NCBI GenBank assembly: GCA_035236585.1
Contig: CP141132.1
Coordinates: forward strand, 44,395,880 to 44,459,879
Direction of reading: 5' to 3'
From: Warburgia ugandensis
Taxonomy: Eukaryota > Streptophyta > Magnoliopsida > Canellales > Canellaceae
Length of the DNA stretch: 64,000 nt
Positions 25,341 through 35,616 of the stretch are shown here, in pieces. Positions within the stretch are counted from its first letter, which is position 1. The number at the start of each line of letters is the position of its first letter. The notes under the pieces are model-generated. The model saw only the letters and a program-made list of their open reading frames with translations, ran no database searches and had not been told where the DNA came from. The position numbers were made by a program, and so were the translations under genes.

Positions 25341-25654
25341 ATCAATGTTAACTATCATAAAAACTCGATTTCATTGTGTATTACTTGTTAAATATTGAAG
25401 TACTAACATAAAATGTGAATATATTTTGAAATTTTTTTTATAAAAAATTATATACTTTTAAAGTTGTTTATATAAAAACAACTTTAAAAGTATATAATTT
25501 TAAAGTCATTTTACATATATATGAATTCTTTATGTACCCCCACTTAAACCACAAAATAGATCACTACTTCCCTGACTTACATGGAGAAAAGTTAATGGGG
25601 AAGAAAGAAGAGGAGAAGAGGAACAAGGAAGGAAAGGAGAAGAGGGTTAGTATG

Positions 25655-25995
25655 TACCTAACTAGTCAGGGGGGGCACAACGGGTACGAGAGATGTGTCC
25701 AGCGAGGAGGGGTGGGTGGGGGAGGAGAGGAGGAGGGGAGCTGGGTTTGGGGAGGTGGGGGAGGAGTAGGGGAGCTGGGTTTGATCGGGTAGGGGGGAGG
25801 AGTGGAGTTGTGTTCAGTCGAGCAGGGGGGAGGAGGGGAGTTGTGTTCAAGTAGGGGGGGTGTTGGTGATGTGTTCAAGCAAGGGAGGGAGGAGGGGAGT
25901 TTTTCAGGCAAGCTAGAGGGGGGAGGGGAGCTGGGTTCGGGCATGGTAGTAGGCAGGGGTGGGGAATTGGGTTCCAATCAGGGGGTTTGGGTTAC
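25655..25995 (+). repeat. G-rich minisatellite-like tract
   Basis: The plus strand is strongly G-biased, with many runs of three to seven Gs in imperfect repeats built around GGGGAGGAGGGGAGCTGGGTT. Open frames on both strands here (glycine-rich forward, proline-rich reverse) are explained by composition. The tract lies between the two CACTA genes, about 1.9 kb before the second gene. Confidence 0.75.
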
Positions 25996-27881
25996 TGTTG
26001 TTTATTGATTGATTTTCATGACCAATTTTCATTGTTTTCTGTAGAATTAAGTTATTCGTGTGCAAACCCTAGCATTGGAGGTATTCATTCAGAGGAATAA
26101 AAGTTGACAAGCATGATCTTACAAGTGCTTTATTGCTTCCTTTTTTTCTTTTGTTTCTTAACATTTCTAGTAATATATGTTTGCAATTTTGTGGGTAAAG
26201 ATGGTCCTTTTTACTACTAATATATTATGTTACTTCCATATCTAAATTCTTGTTGCTTGTGAATTTGGTTCTTGGATTTTGGTTTCTATTTAGCTGGGTG
26301 TTTATATGGTTTTTGTTAAGGAAGGCTATTAGCTGATGTATCATTATCTTGGTTGGTCTTTGCTTTTACTACTATTTTTTATTTAATCTTTGATAACCAT
26401 GACCAATGATTAAAAGCCTTTTGTATTGTTCATGTATGAAATAGATACCACCATTTAAAAAATGAATTAACCTTGAATAAGATACTTTCAAGGGTGGCTG
26501 TCAAGAGAGCATTCCCATGCCATATATTAAATACATCATGCTAGAACCATTTCCTCTTAGAATTTTTCTTTTAGTATATACTTTCTTTGAGAGAAAACTT
26601 ATGGGAAGAAGTTCATGTTTTATAAAGATGCACACTCATAGAAAATTTTAAAACAAGTAAGAGAAGGTTTATGGGCTGTCCTAAAAAGTATCTTATTCAA
26701 AAATTGTAGTCTTCATTCTATGATAACAAACCCAATAAATCAAACCACCAAGGGATTCTAGGAGACTATCTTCTCCAAAGGATACTAGGAATCTCTTCCT
26801 TGGAACCTTGTTTCTCTTTTTTCCAAAGGATAGAATCTATAAAAGCACAGCAAGAACATAAACATCCCATTGACTTGAATGCTTGAAATCCCTAGCATCT
26901 CCTTCCATGTAGACAATATACACCTTCTTCAGAACTAAAATGAATGATTCTAGGAAGCTTTATTTAAAGACACTTGCTAAAAATGAAAATTTCCTAAAAC
27001 TAAACAAAGAAACATTCTAAAGCTAAATTATGATGCAAATAACTAAACAAGTAATGCTAAACTATCATGAAACAAGAGAATAATAAACCACTTCAAGACA
27101 AATCACCCAATCACAATGTGCATGACCTGTGGAGTTGTGCACATGGTTCATGAGTAAGAAAATGGCTGAAATGTGTTGAATAAAATTTTTCTAACATGGG
27201 ATCTAACCAAACTAGTAACTAAAATATCTAAAAAGATAAAGTAGTTCTTAAGAAATCAAGTAAATACAGTGTATGGACTGCTCAAAATTATGTATGACTC
27301 GTGTAAGGTAAAATTCCAAAAGTAAGATACTCATGAAACTTAAATCATACAAGGCATGAAATGACATGGTGCATGTGATTCAAGACATGAAACATGATCA
27401 TAAAACCAAAATTTTAATGAACTTCAAGCATGCAAATAACCAAGAGAAACTTTACATGAATCATAAGCTTTAATGGATGGAATTTGGTATATGAATTGTG
27501 CACATGTACATAGATGAACATCTAGCATAAGTTAAGCTTATCACTACTTGTGAATACCTACACCCACTAAGAGATGTGAACTCAAAGCAGTAGAGTTAAA
27601 GACTAGTGAAAGGTCTATGGGATTTGTAGGCGCTTTACAAATATCTATACTAAGCAGGAAAATACTTTTCATGCATCCTTTATTTGTTTTCCTTGAGGTT
27701 AGTTTGTTACATATGTTAGATATTGTATGTTTATGTGAATGGATGGAGACATAGTCTCCTTCAATTATTTTTTTACTTCAACTATATTTATCAGGGACAT
27801 CAATTTGGTTTCTTTAAATGAATTACATAACCTTTTTTATGTCATTGTTCTAATATCATTGAGTGTTTCTTTATAGTAACG
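25996..27881 (+). other. CACTA intergenic or leader region
   Basis: AT-rich, with no repeat or gene signal that I recognise. It may contain the promoter and a long leader of the following gene. Confidence 0.35.
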
Positions 27882-29349
27882 ATGGAACGAGAAGAACATC
27901 AAATTGAAGATTACGGCGACATTGAAGAGCATGAACAAGAGTCCAACATGAGCACAACTCCAAAAACAAAGGGTAGAGGATGAACAATGATGGAAAAGGA
28001 TATTAAGAGAAAGTTGAAGGGAATTAAAGAAACTGTCCAATACAATAGTAGAGGGCAAGAGATTGGTGAGAGTGCACCTGCTTATAGTAGTTTCCTCTGC
28101 TCTATAGTAAGAAGCATGATTCCTATCACATTTGAGGATTCGAGACATGTGCCATCCTCGACAAAAGATTCAATATGGGAAATGGTGAAGGTATGTAAAC
28201 ATTAAGTACATGTATTATTTATATTATAACTTTCCTTATTTTTCAAATATAGTAATTTGATGTGTTCAATTTGCAGTCTACCTTTGACGTGACGAATGAC
28301 AAGAAGATGCGTACTTTGCAAGGAATTAGTGAGCAATAGAGAAAATGGAAGACTTACCTTGTTCGCAAGTACATAGCTCCAAATGTCAATGATCCATCAA
28401 GGTTGTACATGGTGCCTTCCATGTACAATGATGTCATTGACCAAGAGGCTTGAAATGCATTTGTATAGAACCACACCTCTGCCGAGTTTGATGTATGTGT
28501 AGAAATGATGCTTCATTCTTTTAATTACATGTAATGTTCAATTATTGCACATGATCATGCATGTAAAAATGTGTAGGCAAAGAGTGCAAGAGGAAGAAAG
28601 GTGCATGAAACAAATAAACTACACCACCTATCTAGGATGGGCTACACTCATTTAGAAGAGCACGAAGTAAGCATCTGTGACAATTTATCCTATTCAATTT
28701 AATGCTACTATAGTTATATACATGTTCTCTAACTGTAGTGCCTTAGCTTGACAGCAAAAAAAAGATGGGACTACAGAACCCATTGATTGCTCCTTCCTTT
28801 GGAAGATGGCGCATTCAATGGGCTGTACTAGCAAGAAGTTTGTAGATGAAACTACTACACAAATTGCTTCAAGCATAGTAGGTGGTTCTGCCTGCCTATA
28901 AATTTTTTACAATTAATTAGATCAAATGATTATATCTTTCTAATTAAATTTTGCAGGACATTCTTACCCAAGAAAGTGCTACTACAGGAACTTTAAGCAG
29001 CACAGATGCCAAGGATGACATCCTGTATAGGGCTATGGGAAATAAGAAGGACCACCCTAGTTGAGTTAGGGGCATGGGTCATGATATTGTTCATTCTAAA
29101 TTCTTTGGTAGAAGACATAAACCTAAAGTTCAAGATGATGAGGAGGCCTACAATGACCTCGTTGAGAAAATAAAGTCTGATATGTTTAGTCAGATGTGTC
29201 AAGGAGGTTTGATGATTGTTACTCCACCCCCTACTCATAATACTCACAACCCCACTGTACCTCCATCACATGCGAGCTACAATTCTCCAACTAAAGAAGG
29301 TAATGAAGGACATCCACCTCCCCTCGAAAAGGAAATTCCTTCCTAGGAG
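27882..29349 (+). pseudogene. Transposase_24-like (Ptta/En/Spm) part of the second CACTA gene
   Basis: Five exons with GT-AG borders can be proposed: 27882-28190, 28277-28492, 28577-28666, 28739-28880 and 28957-29349. They give an acidic start (MEREEHQIEDYGDIEEHEQE), KDSIWEMVK, DKKMRTLQGISEQ, RKWKTYLVRKY, EFDAKSARGRKVH, PIDCSFLWKMAHS and HPS*VRGMGHDIVHSKFFG, in the order seen in the plant Transposase_24 family. In-frame stops at 27981, about 28337, 28451, 28466 and 29062 sit where R, W, W, Q and R would be expected. This pattern fits CpG or methylated-C decay. In CACTA elements such proteins accompany the tnp2 product and are thought to bind the subterminal repeats. Confidence 0.75.
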
Positions 29350-29437
29350 GTATATACAATAGCAAAACTATAAATTTTCATTATCCTTTTATAATAATTC
29401 TATATCTCAATCTCTCTATTGCATATTTGATATGTAG

Positions 29438-29690
29438 GTGGGTCACTGCCTATTTGCCTTGGATTCCCGTCAAAAGTGGTAGTTGGTTCATGCTATGAGC
29501 ATGAATCAAATGTTTTACACCAAATTAGTATGCCACGACATACTAAGCAGGTGTCCATTACCATGGCTTTGAATGCTAATGCCTACGTACCATTCCCATT
29601 AGAAATGGAAAATATTATAACTGTTGGGCAAGCAGTTGCATATCACATTGCATAACTAGAGGCACTAATCATTCCCATAGAGTCCACTGT
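29438..29690 (+). pseudogene. DUF8039-like region of the second CACTA gene
   Basis: One frame gives KVVVGSCYEHES, QVSITMALNANAYVPFP and MENIITVGQAVAYHIA, resembling the DUF8039 pattern (VA.G......VSVD......LP.P......TVG.AVG.F.AWP) often found after Transposase_24-like regions in CACTA proteins. The usual W near the end is replaced by a stop. Function of the region is unknown. Confidence 0.45.
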
Positions 29691-29779
29691 ATGTATCTTA
29701 TCATAATACCTTCCTCTTTAATATTTTTTAACTAAAGACCTCACTTAATTATTTAATAACTATATACGGTTAATTAGCA

Positions 29780-31166
29780 AAAAAAATGTGGCATTGAGAT
29801 TAGCAGCCATTCTAGTGTCACCTATGGTTGCTGCACCAATGGAATAGGTACTTGTATATATCTTTGGTTTTTCTTTCATCATAAATTAGGCCCTCTTCAT
29901 AGATTAATATTATTTAGTTAAAAATTTTAACATCTTTTACAGCAGCTGATCCAAGAGCATGTGCAAGTACCACGTAACATGCCTCAATTCCTAAGGTTAA
30001 TATGTGGTCTTATCAACAACAATATGGCAATCAATCCTGTACAAATCAAGTGGGGAGTGCTTGCCGAGGATGTTGTTGAAGTGCCACTTGTGGCAAAGGA
30101 CCTATTATGAGTTTGCCCACGGGATCAGCTTGAATACCCTCATATTGTCTCTTACATGGGGTATATACACATACTTGCTTATAAATCATTTGGTATTTAA
30201 TTACATGTTATATTTTAATGGTATATGTAATAATTATTTCTTTTATATAGCTTCTTGAATGATGCTACTAGCCTTTTTGAGGGTGAGGGCACACTTTACC
30301 AATTCCTTGACCCTAGCATCATTTTTGTAGCAATGGCCAATAGAGAAGCGTATTCAAGATATTTTGCCAGGCTTCTTTAACTACTCTCAAGGAAAAGGCT
30401 CAATGATTCCCTATAGTAGCAGGTAAGTTTTAATTTTCTTGTTTTGTTGCTAAATTATTGTTTAATTAGGGATTGTCAACTTCCATTACAATCCATATGA
30501 CTATCTATGTAAGTCTCGTTGGATGATGCTTGTTTCAGATGTGCATGGTGGTCATGCTTTCCTTTTTTATTCTGATGGGGCACACATTTGTCCCACCCTC
30601 ACAGATATTATAAATAAGTAAGCATTTATTTTTTTCATGTGTTATGTGTATATAAGTAATTTGTTATTCATATATAAGCATTTGAAATTTAAATTTGTAG
30701 GGTTTGGTCTGAATGGGCTACAATGACCGAGATTGTATAACCACCAAAATTAACTTAGAAGAATATCAAGGTATATGAAACATTTAATTGCTCTAACGTA
30801 GCACTAATTAAACCTACATTATTACAAATGATATTTGTGAGTTCTTTTTTGTTGTCCTTATTGCACAGTGCCCTAAACAACAATTTGATTGGGAGTGTGG
30901 GTATTATGTCCTGAGTTACATGAGGACCCTCATATTCAATAGTACTCCTATCTCCCATTTAAAAAAGGTAGAACACTTTTTATTTTGCATAATCTTATAT
31001 TTTTGTATAGTTTTTATGGATTTAGCTAAAAAAATTTAGCTTGATTAAATATGTTGTATTTCAGGCCGTTGTGCTTTCTGAGTGGGCAAACAAGAAGAGT
31101 TACTCTAGAGTAAATCTTAATGAAATACGAACTGAATGGGCTGAGTATGTAATGAGTTTCAATTAG
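29780..31166 (+). pseudogene. Ulp1-type cysteine protease (C48) region of the second CACTA gene
   Basis: Exon-like pieces continue the same gene. The last exons carry the catalytic landmarks: RWMMLVSDVHGGHAFLF at about 30518, CPKQQFDWECGYYVLSYMRT at 30869 and a typical C-terminal tail NEIRTEWAEYVMSFN ending with a stop at 31164-31166. Ulp1 proteases cleave SUMO from proteins, and transposons have captured such domains repeatedly. The cysteine (ECGYYV) is kept. The catalytic His of the usual HW motif reads Arg, and the LD position reads FY. The remnant also has stops, so it is inactive. Exon borders are approximate. Confidence 0.65.
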
Positions 31167-32104
31167 ATTACTTGGAGTAACTACATGAACTTGAAATACA
31201 TAATATAATATTTTTTTCATTGACATGTGTGTGTTCCTTTAGATTTTATTATTTCCTTTGAAATATATATATATATATATATTTGTATTTTTAAGTAATG
31301 AATGAGTGAAAATTTGGAGTGTAGAAATAAATGAGCATGGATGAAGTGAATTTGGAGTTTGAACATGAAGTGAATATGTGGCGGTTGAATTATATAACTT
31401 TTATGAGATGAAGAATGAGAGGTTTACTTAGAATGTGTATGGATGTACAAATGAAGTGAATGTGGATGTTGTAGACAATGCATATGTTGTAGTTTTTTAT
31501 ATAAATTAGTTTCAAGATAGATGTAGATGGATAATGAAGAGTATGGATGTTTTGTAGCCATTATGGATGTATTAGGTGTTATATTTTAAGAACCACTTGG
31601 GGTATCAAGAAAGAAGTGGATGCATGTTGTATTAGATGTTTGGTTTTTCATGTTTATAAAGATTGTTTGTATCAGGTATATAGAATGTTTGTTATTCAAT
31701 ATATACATAGTTGGTAGTGTATCAAGAAATATGTTGATGCATTGTAGTGGATGGTGGTTTGGAATGTGTATGGAGATTGAAGTATTAGGTGTATATGATG
31801 TTTAGTTTTTCATGTTTATAAAGATTGTTTGAAGTATTAGGTGCATAGAATATTTGTTATTCAATGTATACACAGGTGGTAATGTATCAATAAATTAAGA
31901 TGGGGATGCATTGTAGTGGTTGTTGGTTTTTCATGTTCATGGAGATTAAAGTATTTTGATGTATACATGATATTGTGTATTAAGAAGTGGATGAATGTTG
32001 TATGTTAACAAGATTTTAATGTTCATAAACATTGTTTGAATATCAGGAGTACATGGGATGTTTTTTATTCAATTGTATACATGTGGTGGAGAATGAAAAT
32101 AAAT
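31167..32104 (+). other. CACTA 3' region
   Basis: AT-rich sequence with locally repeated phrases such as TTTTTCATGTTTATAAAGATTGTTTG (two near-identical copies, at about 31646 and 31806) and CATTGTAGTGG. It has an AT microsatellite at 31262-31281. No coding signal. It probably holds the 3' UTR of the preceding gene. Confidence 0.4.
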
Positions 32105-32688
32105 TTGAAAAAAAAATACTTTTAAAGTCATTTTTGACAAAATGACTTTAAGACAGAATTTTTTAACTCCTTTTATCAAAAAAAACTTTAAAAGTCAAAA
32201 TATTTTGAAGTCGGGTAATAAAAAATGACTTTAAAAGTGTTAGATTTTGAAGTCGCTTATATGAAAATGACTTCTAAAATCACAAACTTTTGAAGTTGTT
32301 TTTATATAAGCAACTTCAAAAGTTCATCCAAATGAGGTTCTTTTAAGTCGTTTATAAGAAAATGACTTCCAAAGTCATCAAATTTAGAAGTCATTTTTTG
32401 TAAGTGACTTCAAAATTTAATCAAAATTTGGTTGTTTTTGAAGTCATTTATAGAAAATGACTTCTAAAGTTATTGACTTTAGAAGTCATTTTTATATAAG
32501 GGACTTCAAAATTCTCTGACTTTTTAAGTTGCTTAAAAAAAACAACTTTAAATGTTTGCAACCTTTAAAATCGTTTATTTAAATGACTTTAAAATTGACG
32601 ACTTTCCAAGTCAACTCTGTAGAAGTCACTTCTTAGGCGACTTCTATTATCACTTTAACCAACTTTAAAAGCCTCCTATGTAGTAGTG
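32105..32688 (-). repeat. Right terminal and subterminal CACTA repeats
   Basis: Dense series of ACTTTTAAAGTC / GACTTTAAAAGT variants arranged as inverted pairs that can form adjacent hairpins. It ends in AGCCTCCTATGTAGTAGTG, the complement of CACTACTACATAGGAGGCT. Confidence 0.9.
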
Positions 32689-34890
32689 TACGCAATTCCA
32701 CTACCTTTGCATAAGAATTGGAGCCATGCATGAAGTTTCCTAATCTAACAAGAAAACCTAAGTAAGCCAAGCCATGATAGCCTTGAAGCCAAGGGATTTA
32801 GCCCCTCAAGCCATCGAACAATGATCCATCAAATCATATTAGCCATGCCACATGGAGTCACACTATTGGAGGAAGATTTCAAGCAATTATCCTACACTAT
32901 AATTTTGGAATTTCAAGAGGATAATTAGAAGGTAGTTGGATAAAAATCAAACAAGTAAGATATTCGTGCATTGGTGGACCAATCAAAAGAGAAACCAAGT
33001 AAAATTTCCTTATCTTGCCCTCTCTTTCCTCTCTCTTTCTACTCCTCAATGTGATATACCTTAAGGAAACTGATTCCATGCCTAATCCCTTAAAAGGTGG
33101 GTCCTCCCCCTTTCCTTTACTCATATTTAGAAAGTCATTCCCAACCATATCACCTCACTTCCTACTCACCCAGCTCCACTCAACCACCTAACTTTCCTAT
33201 CCTAGATTCCTACTTCTAATTTTTATCCTAATTTTCTTATCTTATCTATCTTATCCCCATCTCTTTGGTTATCCTTAGAAATCCAACCTTATCTTACCTT
33301 CTAAATCTATCTCTTTCCACTTTCCACTCACCTTCAATGCCTTATCTCAACCAAACTCCTTCCAAACCACCATCTTATCTTTCATTCCTCATTAGGACTC
33401 TTTTAGAAGTACCCAAAATATATAAATACCAAAGGAACTCAATGCCTAAGGCATAGAAGGGTGAAGCCGCCTCATCTTAGCAAGCCTTCCATGCCTCCTT
33501 CCTTAGGTGCTCCTTTCAAGATTCAACACTTCCACCTCGGATGATACTTCAAGGTGGTTCAAGCCACCCTCAAGTTCATAAATCCATTCTTTTGTTTGTG
33601 TTCTAATTCGGGTTGGTTTTCAAGTTTCTTTTAATCTCTTGTTACTTCGTTGCTTCTTTGTTCTAGGGGGGTTTTCTTTCCTTGTCTTTTCTTTGAGTTT
33701 TCCCTTCTAAGTTCTTAATTTTATTGCTTAATTCTTCAGGATTCAAGCTTCCTTTTCTGTGGTGGTGACTTCCAAGAGAATAGTAGCTTGAATCCCATTT
33801 GTTTCCATCTTATTGTTCTCTTGTTCCTTGCTTTGATCACCTTGTTTTTCCCTTTGTCTTTTGCTATTTTTTGCTTCCATCTTCATGCTTTCATTCTCTT
33901 TATTTCTATTTGGGCATGCATGAAATATGATGTTAGTTGAGGTTATTGGAGTGTCTTTATTTGTTGCTTTTGATCAAGATCTAGGCATTAAAATAGCACA
34001 CTATTTTAATTTTCTCATTCTATGTATATGCACACTATTTTTGGATGTAATTTCAAGGTAATGAATAAATTGATTTCATGAGCTGAGTAATTTCAGAAGT
34101 AAATTACTTCAAATATTAATTTTTATCTTCCAGGAAAAGTGCTTATTAAGTTGCTTTCCATGCCTTACTTGATTTGACTTTCATATACACCATGTTGCTG
34201 GAATTTTTCATCTCATATTTTATGTGCAATATCCAGCAATCCATACACCTTATTTGCTTGAAATATTAGGAACCCATTTATCATTTTAGTTAGTTCAGTG
34301 AGTGATTTGATTATTTTGCATATTAGTTAAATTGTAATTGATGTTTCTAGTCTTCTTCCCAAGCCATGAACCATGAGCACACTTCCATGAGTCATGCACA
34401 TAGTTATTGAAGGGGGATTCTCTTAGTTAGTCATTGATCTTTGTTTAGATTAGTAGTTACTTGTTTGTATATTAAGTTAGTTTAGAAAGTTTCTAATTTA
34501 GTTTTAGAAAATTTTATTTTTAGTAAGTTTCTAATTTTAGTTTTAAGAAAGTATCATTGTTAGCAAGTTTCTTTAGTTTCAGTTTTCTAGATTTATTCAT
34601 TCTATTGTGCATTAGTTTCTTTTATTGAATGAGTGTTAGTTAGGTATGTTTCTATTCCATCACATATTTTTATTTTTAAAAAGTTTCTTTAGTTGTAGTT
34701 TCTAATTTGATGCGTGTTTCCAATTCCATGTTGTTAAATTTCTAGTTTAATATAATAATAAAAATCTCTCTTTGGTTAAAGATAAGTGATTTAAATAAGA
34801 TTGAATCAATTGAAATTTTTGTGAGGTTCCTTATGACATTGACCTCTAGCGTGCAATTTCTACTTTGATTCATGCACTTGCAAATAATTT
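32689..34890 (+). repeat. Probable remainder of the Athila LTR split by the CACTA
   Basis: No CACTA features. A TATA-like TATATAAATACC lies at about 33417, followed by a long T-rich leader-like stretch. The layout suits the R-U5 part of a long Athila LTR whose start is at 2358. The link is by position and style only, since no second LTR is available for comparison. Short frames here show no domain. Confidence 0.4.
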
Positions 34891-34894
34891 CAAA

Positions 34895-35104
34895 GGTACT
34901 CCATCAACTTTTGAAGTTGTTTTTACACAAGAAATTTAAAAGTCTCCATTTTTAAAGTCATTTTTATTGCCAACTTATAAAAATTGAGATTTTTAAAGTT
35001 ATTTCCTTACCAATTTTCCAAGTCAACTCGATAGAAGTCACATTCTTTACCGACTTCTATTAATGTTTTTTACCAACTTTAAAAGCCTCCCATGTAGTAG
35101 TGCT
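34895..35104 (-). mobile_element. Second CACTA right terminus
   Basis: About 200 bp of the same subterminal motif ending in AGCCTCCCATGTAGTAGTG, nearly identical to the terminus at 32688 and in the same orientation. It is either the end of an outer CACTA copy whose left end lies beyond the window or a truncated copy. Confidence 0.8.
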
Positions 35105-35616
35105 ACGATGAGGGAAATAATATCCTAAACAATTTACAGCTAAGGATGAGTAGAAATTTGAGGATGCAATTCCCTTGAAGGAATGGAAGATAATTTAATA
35201 TCTCTAATTTTGTACTCATTTTTATTATGAATAAAATCAGATTTTATCCTAGGTCATGAGTGGATAATCCTTGATAATTTCTCTGACAAGTCATTGACAC
35301 GTGAGAAGTGTCTCACTATGGATAAGAGATCCAGGATTTAGGTCCATTTGGTGTTGGATGCTAGGATCCTAGGAAGGCCTAGCAGAGTGGGAAGTCTCCT
35401 AGCTTAGGCTTACGATCCCAACTAATTAAAACCCTAAGACCTTAAGTGGTACGGGATTAATTGTTAATGGAAGGCCGCATGGTAGGACCTATCCAATTAA
35501 GATAAAACTAGACACTTAATAGTACTACTTAGAGACCCTAAGACAGCTCAAGGTGGAACATCCTAGATCTTTAAGTGGATGGATGAGATCTTAAGTAGAA
35601 AGTGCAATAACTGTGA
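35105..35616 (+). other. Unassigned sequence between two repeats
   Basis: No coding signal. Phrases such as CTAGGATCCTAGGAAGGC and CCGCATGGTAGGACC look like repetitive LTR-type DNA, but I cannot pair them with anything in the window. Confidence 0.3.

Larger units (their letters stand above)
23898..25512 (+). repeat. Three partial tandem copies of a CACTA internal segment
   Basis: TTCCATATTTATA..TTTTAGCTCTTTT starts copies at 23898 and 24486. ATCAATGTT(G/A)ACTAT followed by CATTGTGTATTA occurs in copy one (about 23982) and again at 25341. CTTATTTTGCT(T/C)AATGTTCTTTTATTAGTA occurs at 24292 and 24772. Copies carry subterminal-like motifs (24090-24262, 25440-25512) and end in telomere-like runs. 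Confidence 0.7.
2761..32688 (+). mobile_element. CACTA (En/Spm) DNA transposon, decayed
   Basis: The right end, read on the minus strand, starts CACTACTACATAGGAGGC followed by TTTTAAAGTTGG. The left end at 2761 (GCTACTACACATAAGGG then TTTTAAAGTTGG) aligns with it without gaps, with the outermost CA mutated to AG. Arrays of short subterminal repeats lie inside both ends. The interior holds a tnp2 transposase remnant and a second gene with Transposase_24-like and Ulp1-like regions, the usual two-gene layout of autonomous CACTA elements. The span is inflated by a nested LTR retrotransposon (4427 to about 20612). The flanking 3-mers (aaa on the left, tac on the right) do not match, so the target duplication is lost, an end is misplaced, or the ends belong to different copies. 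Confidence 0.8.

Noticed and set aside
25532-26008. Glycine-rich forward and proline-rich reverse proteins
   Set aside because: Both are readings of the same G-rich tract; no start context or domain supports either.
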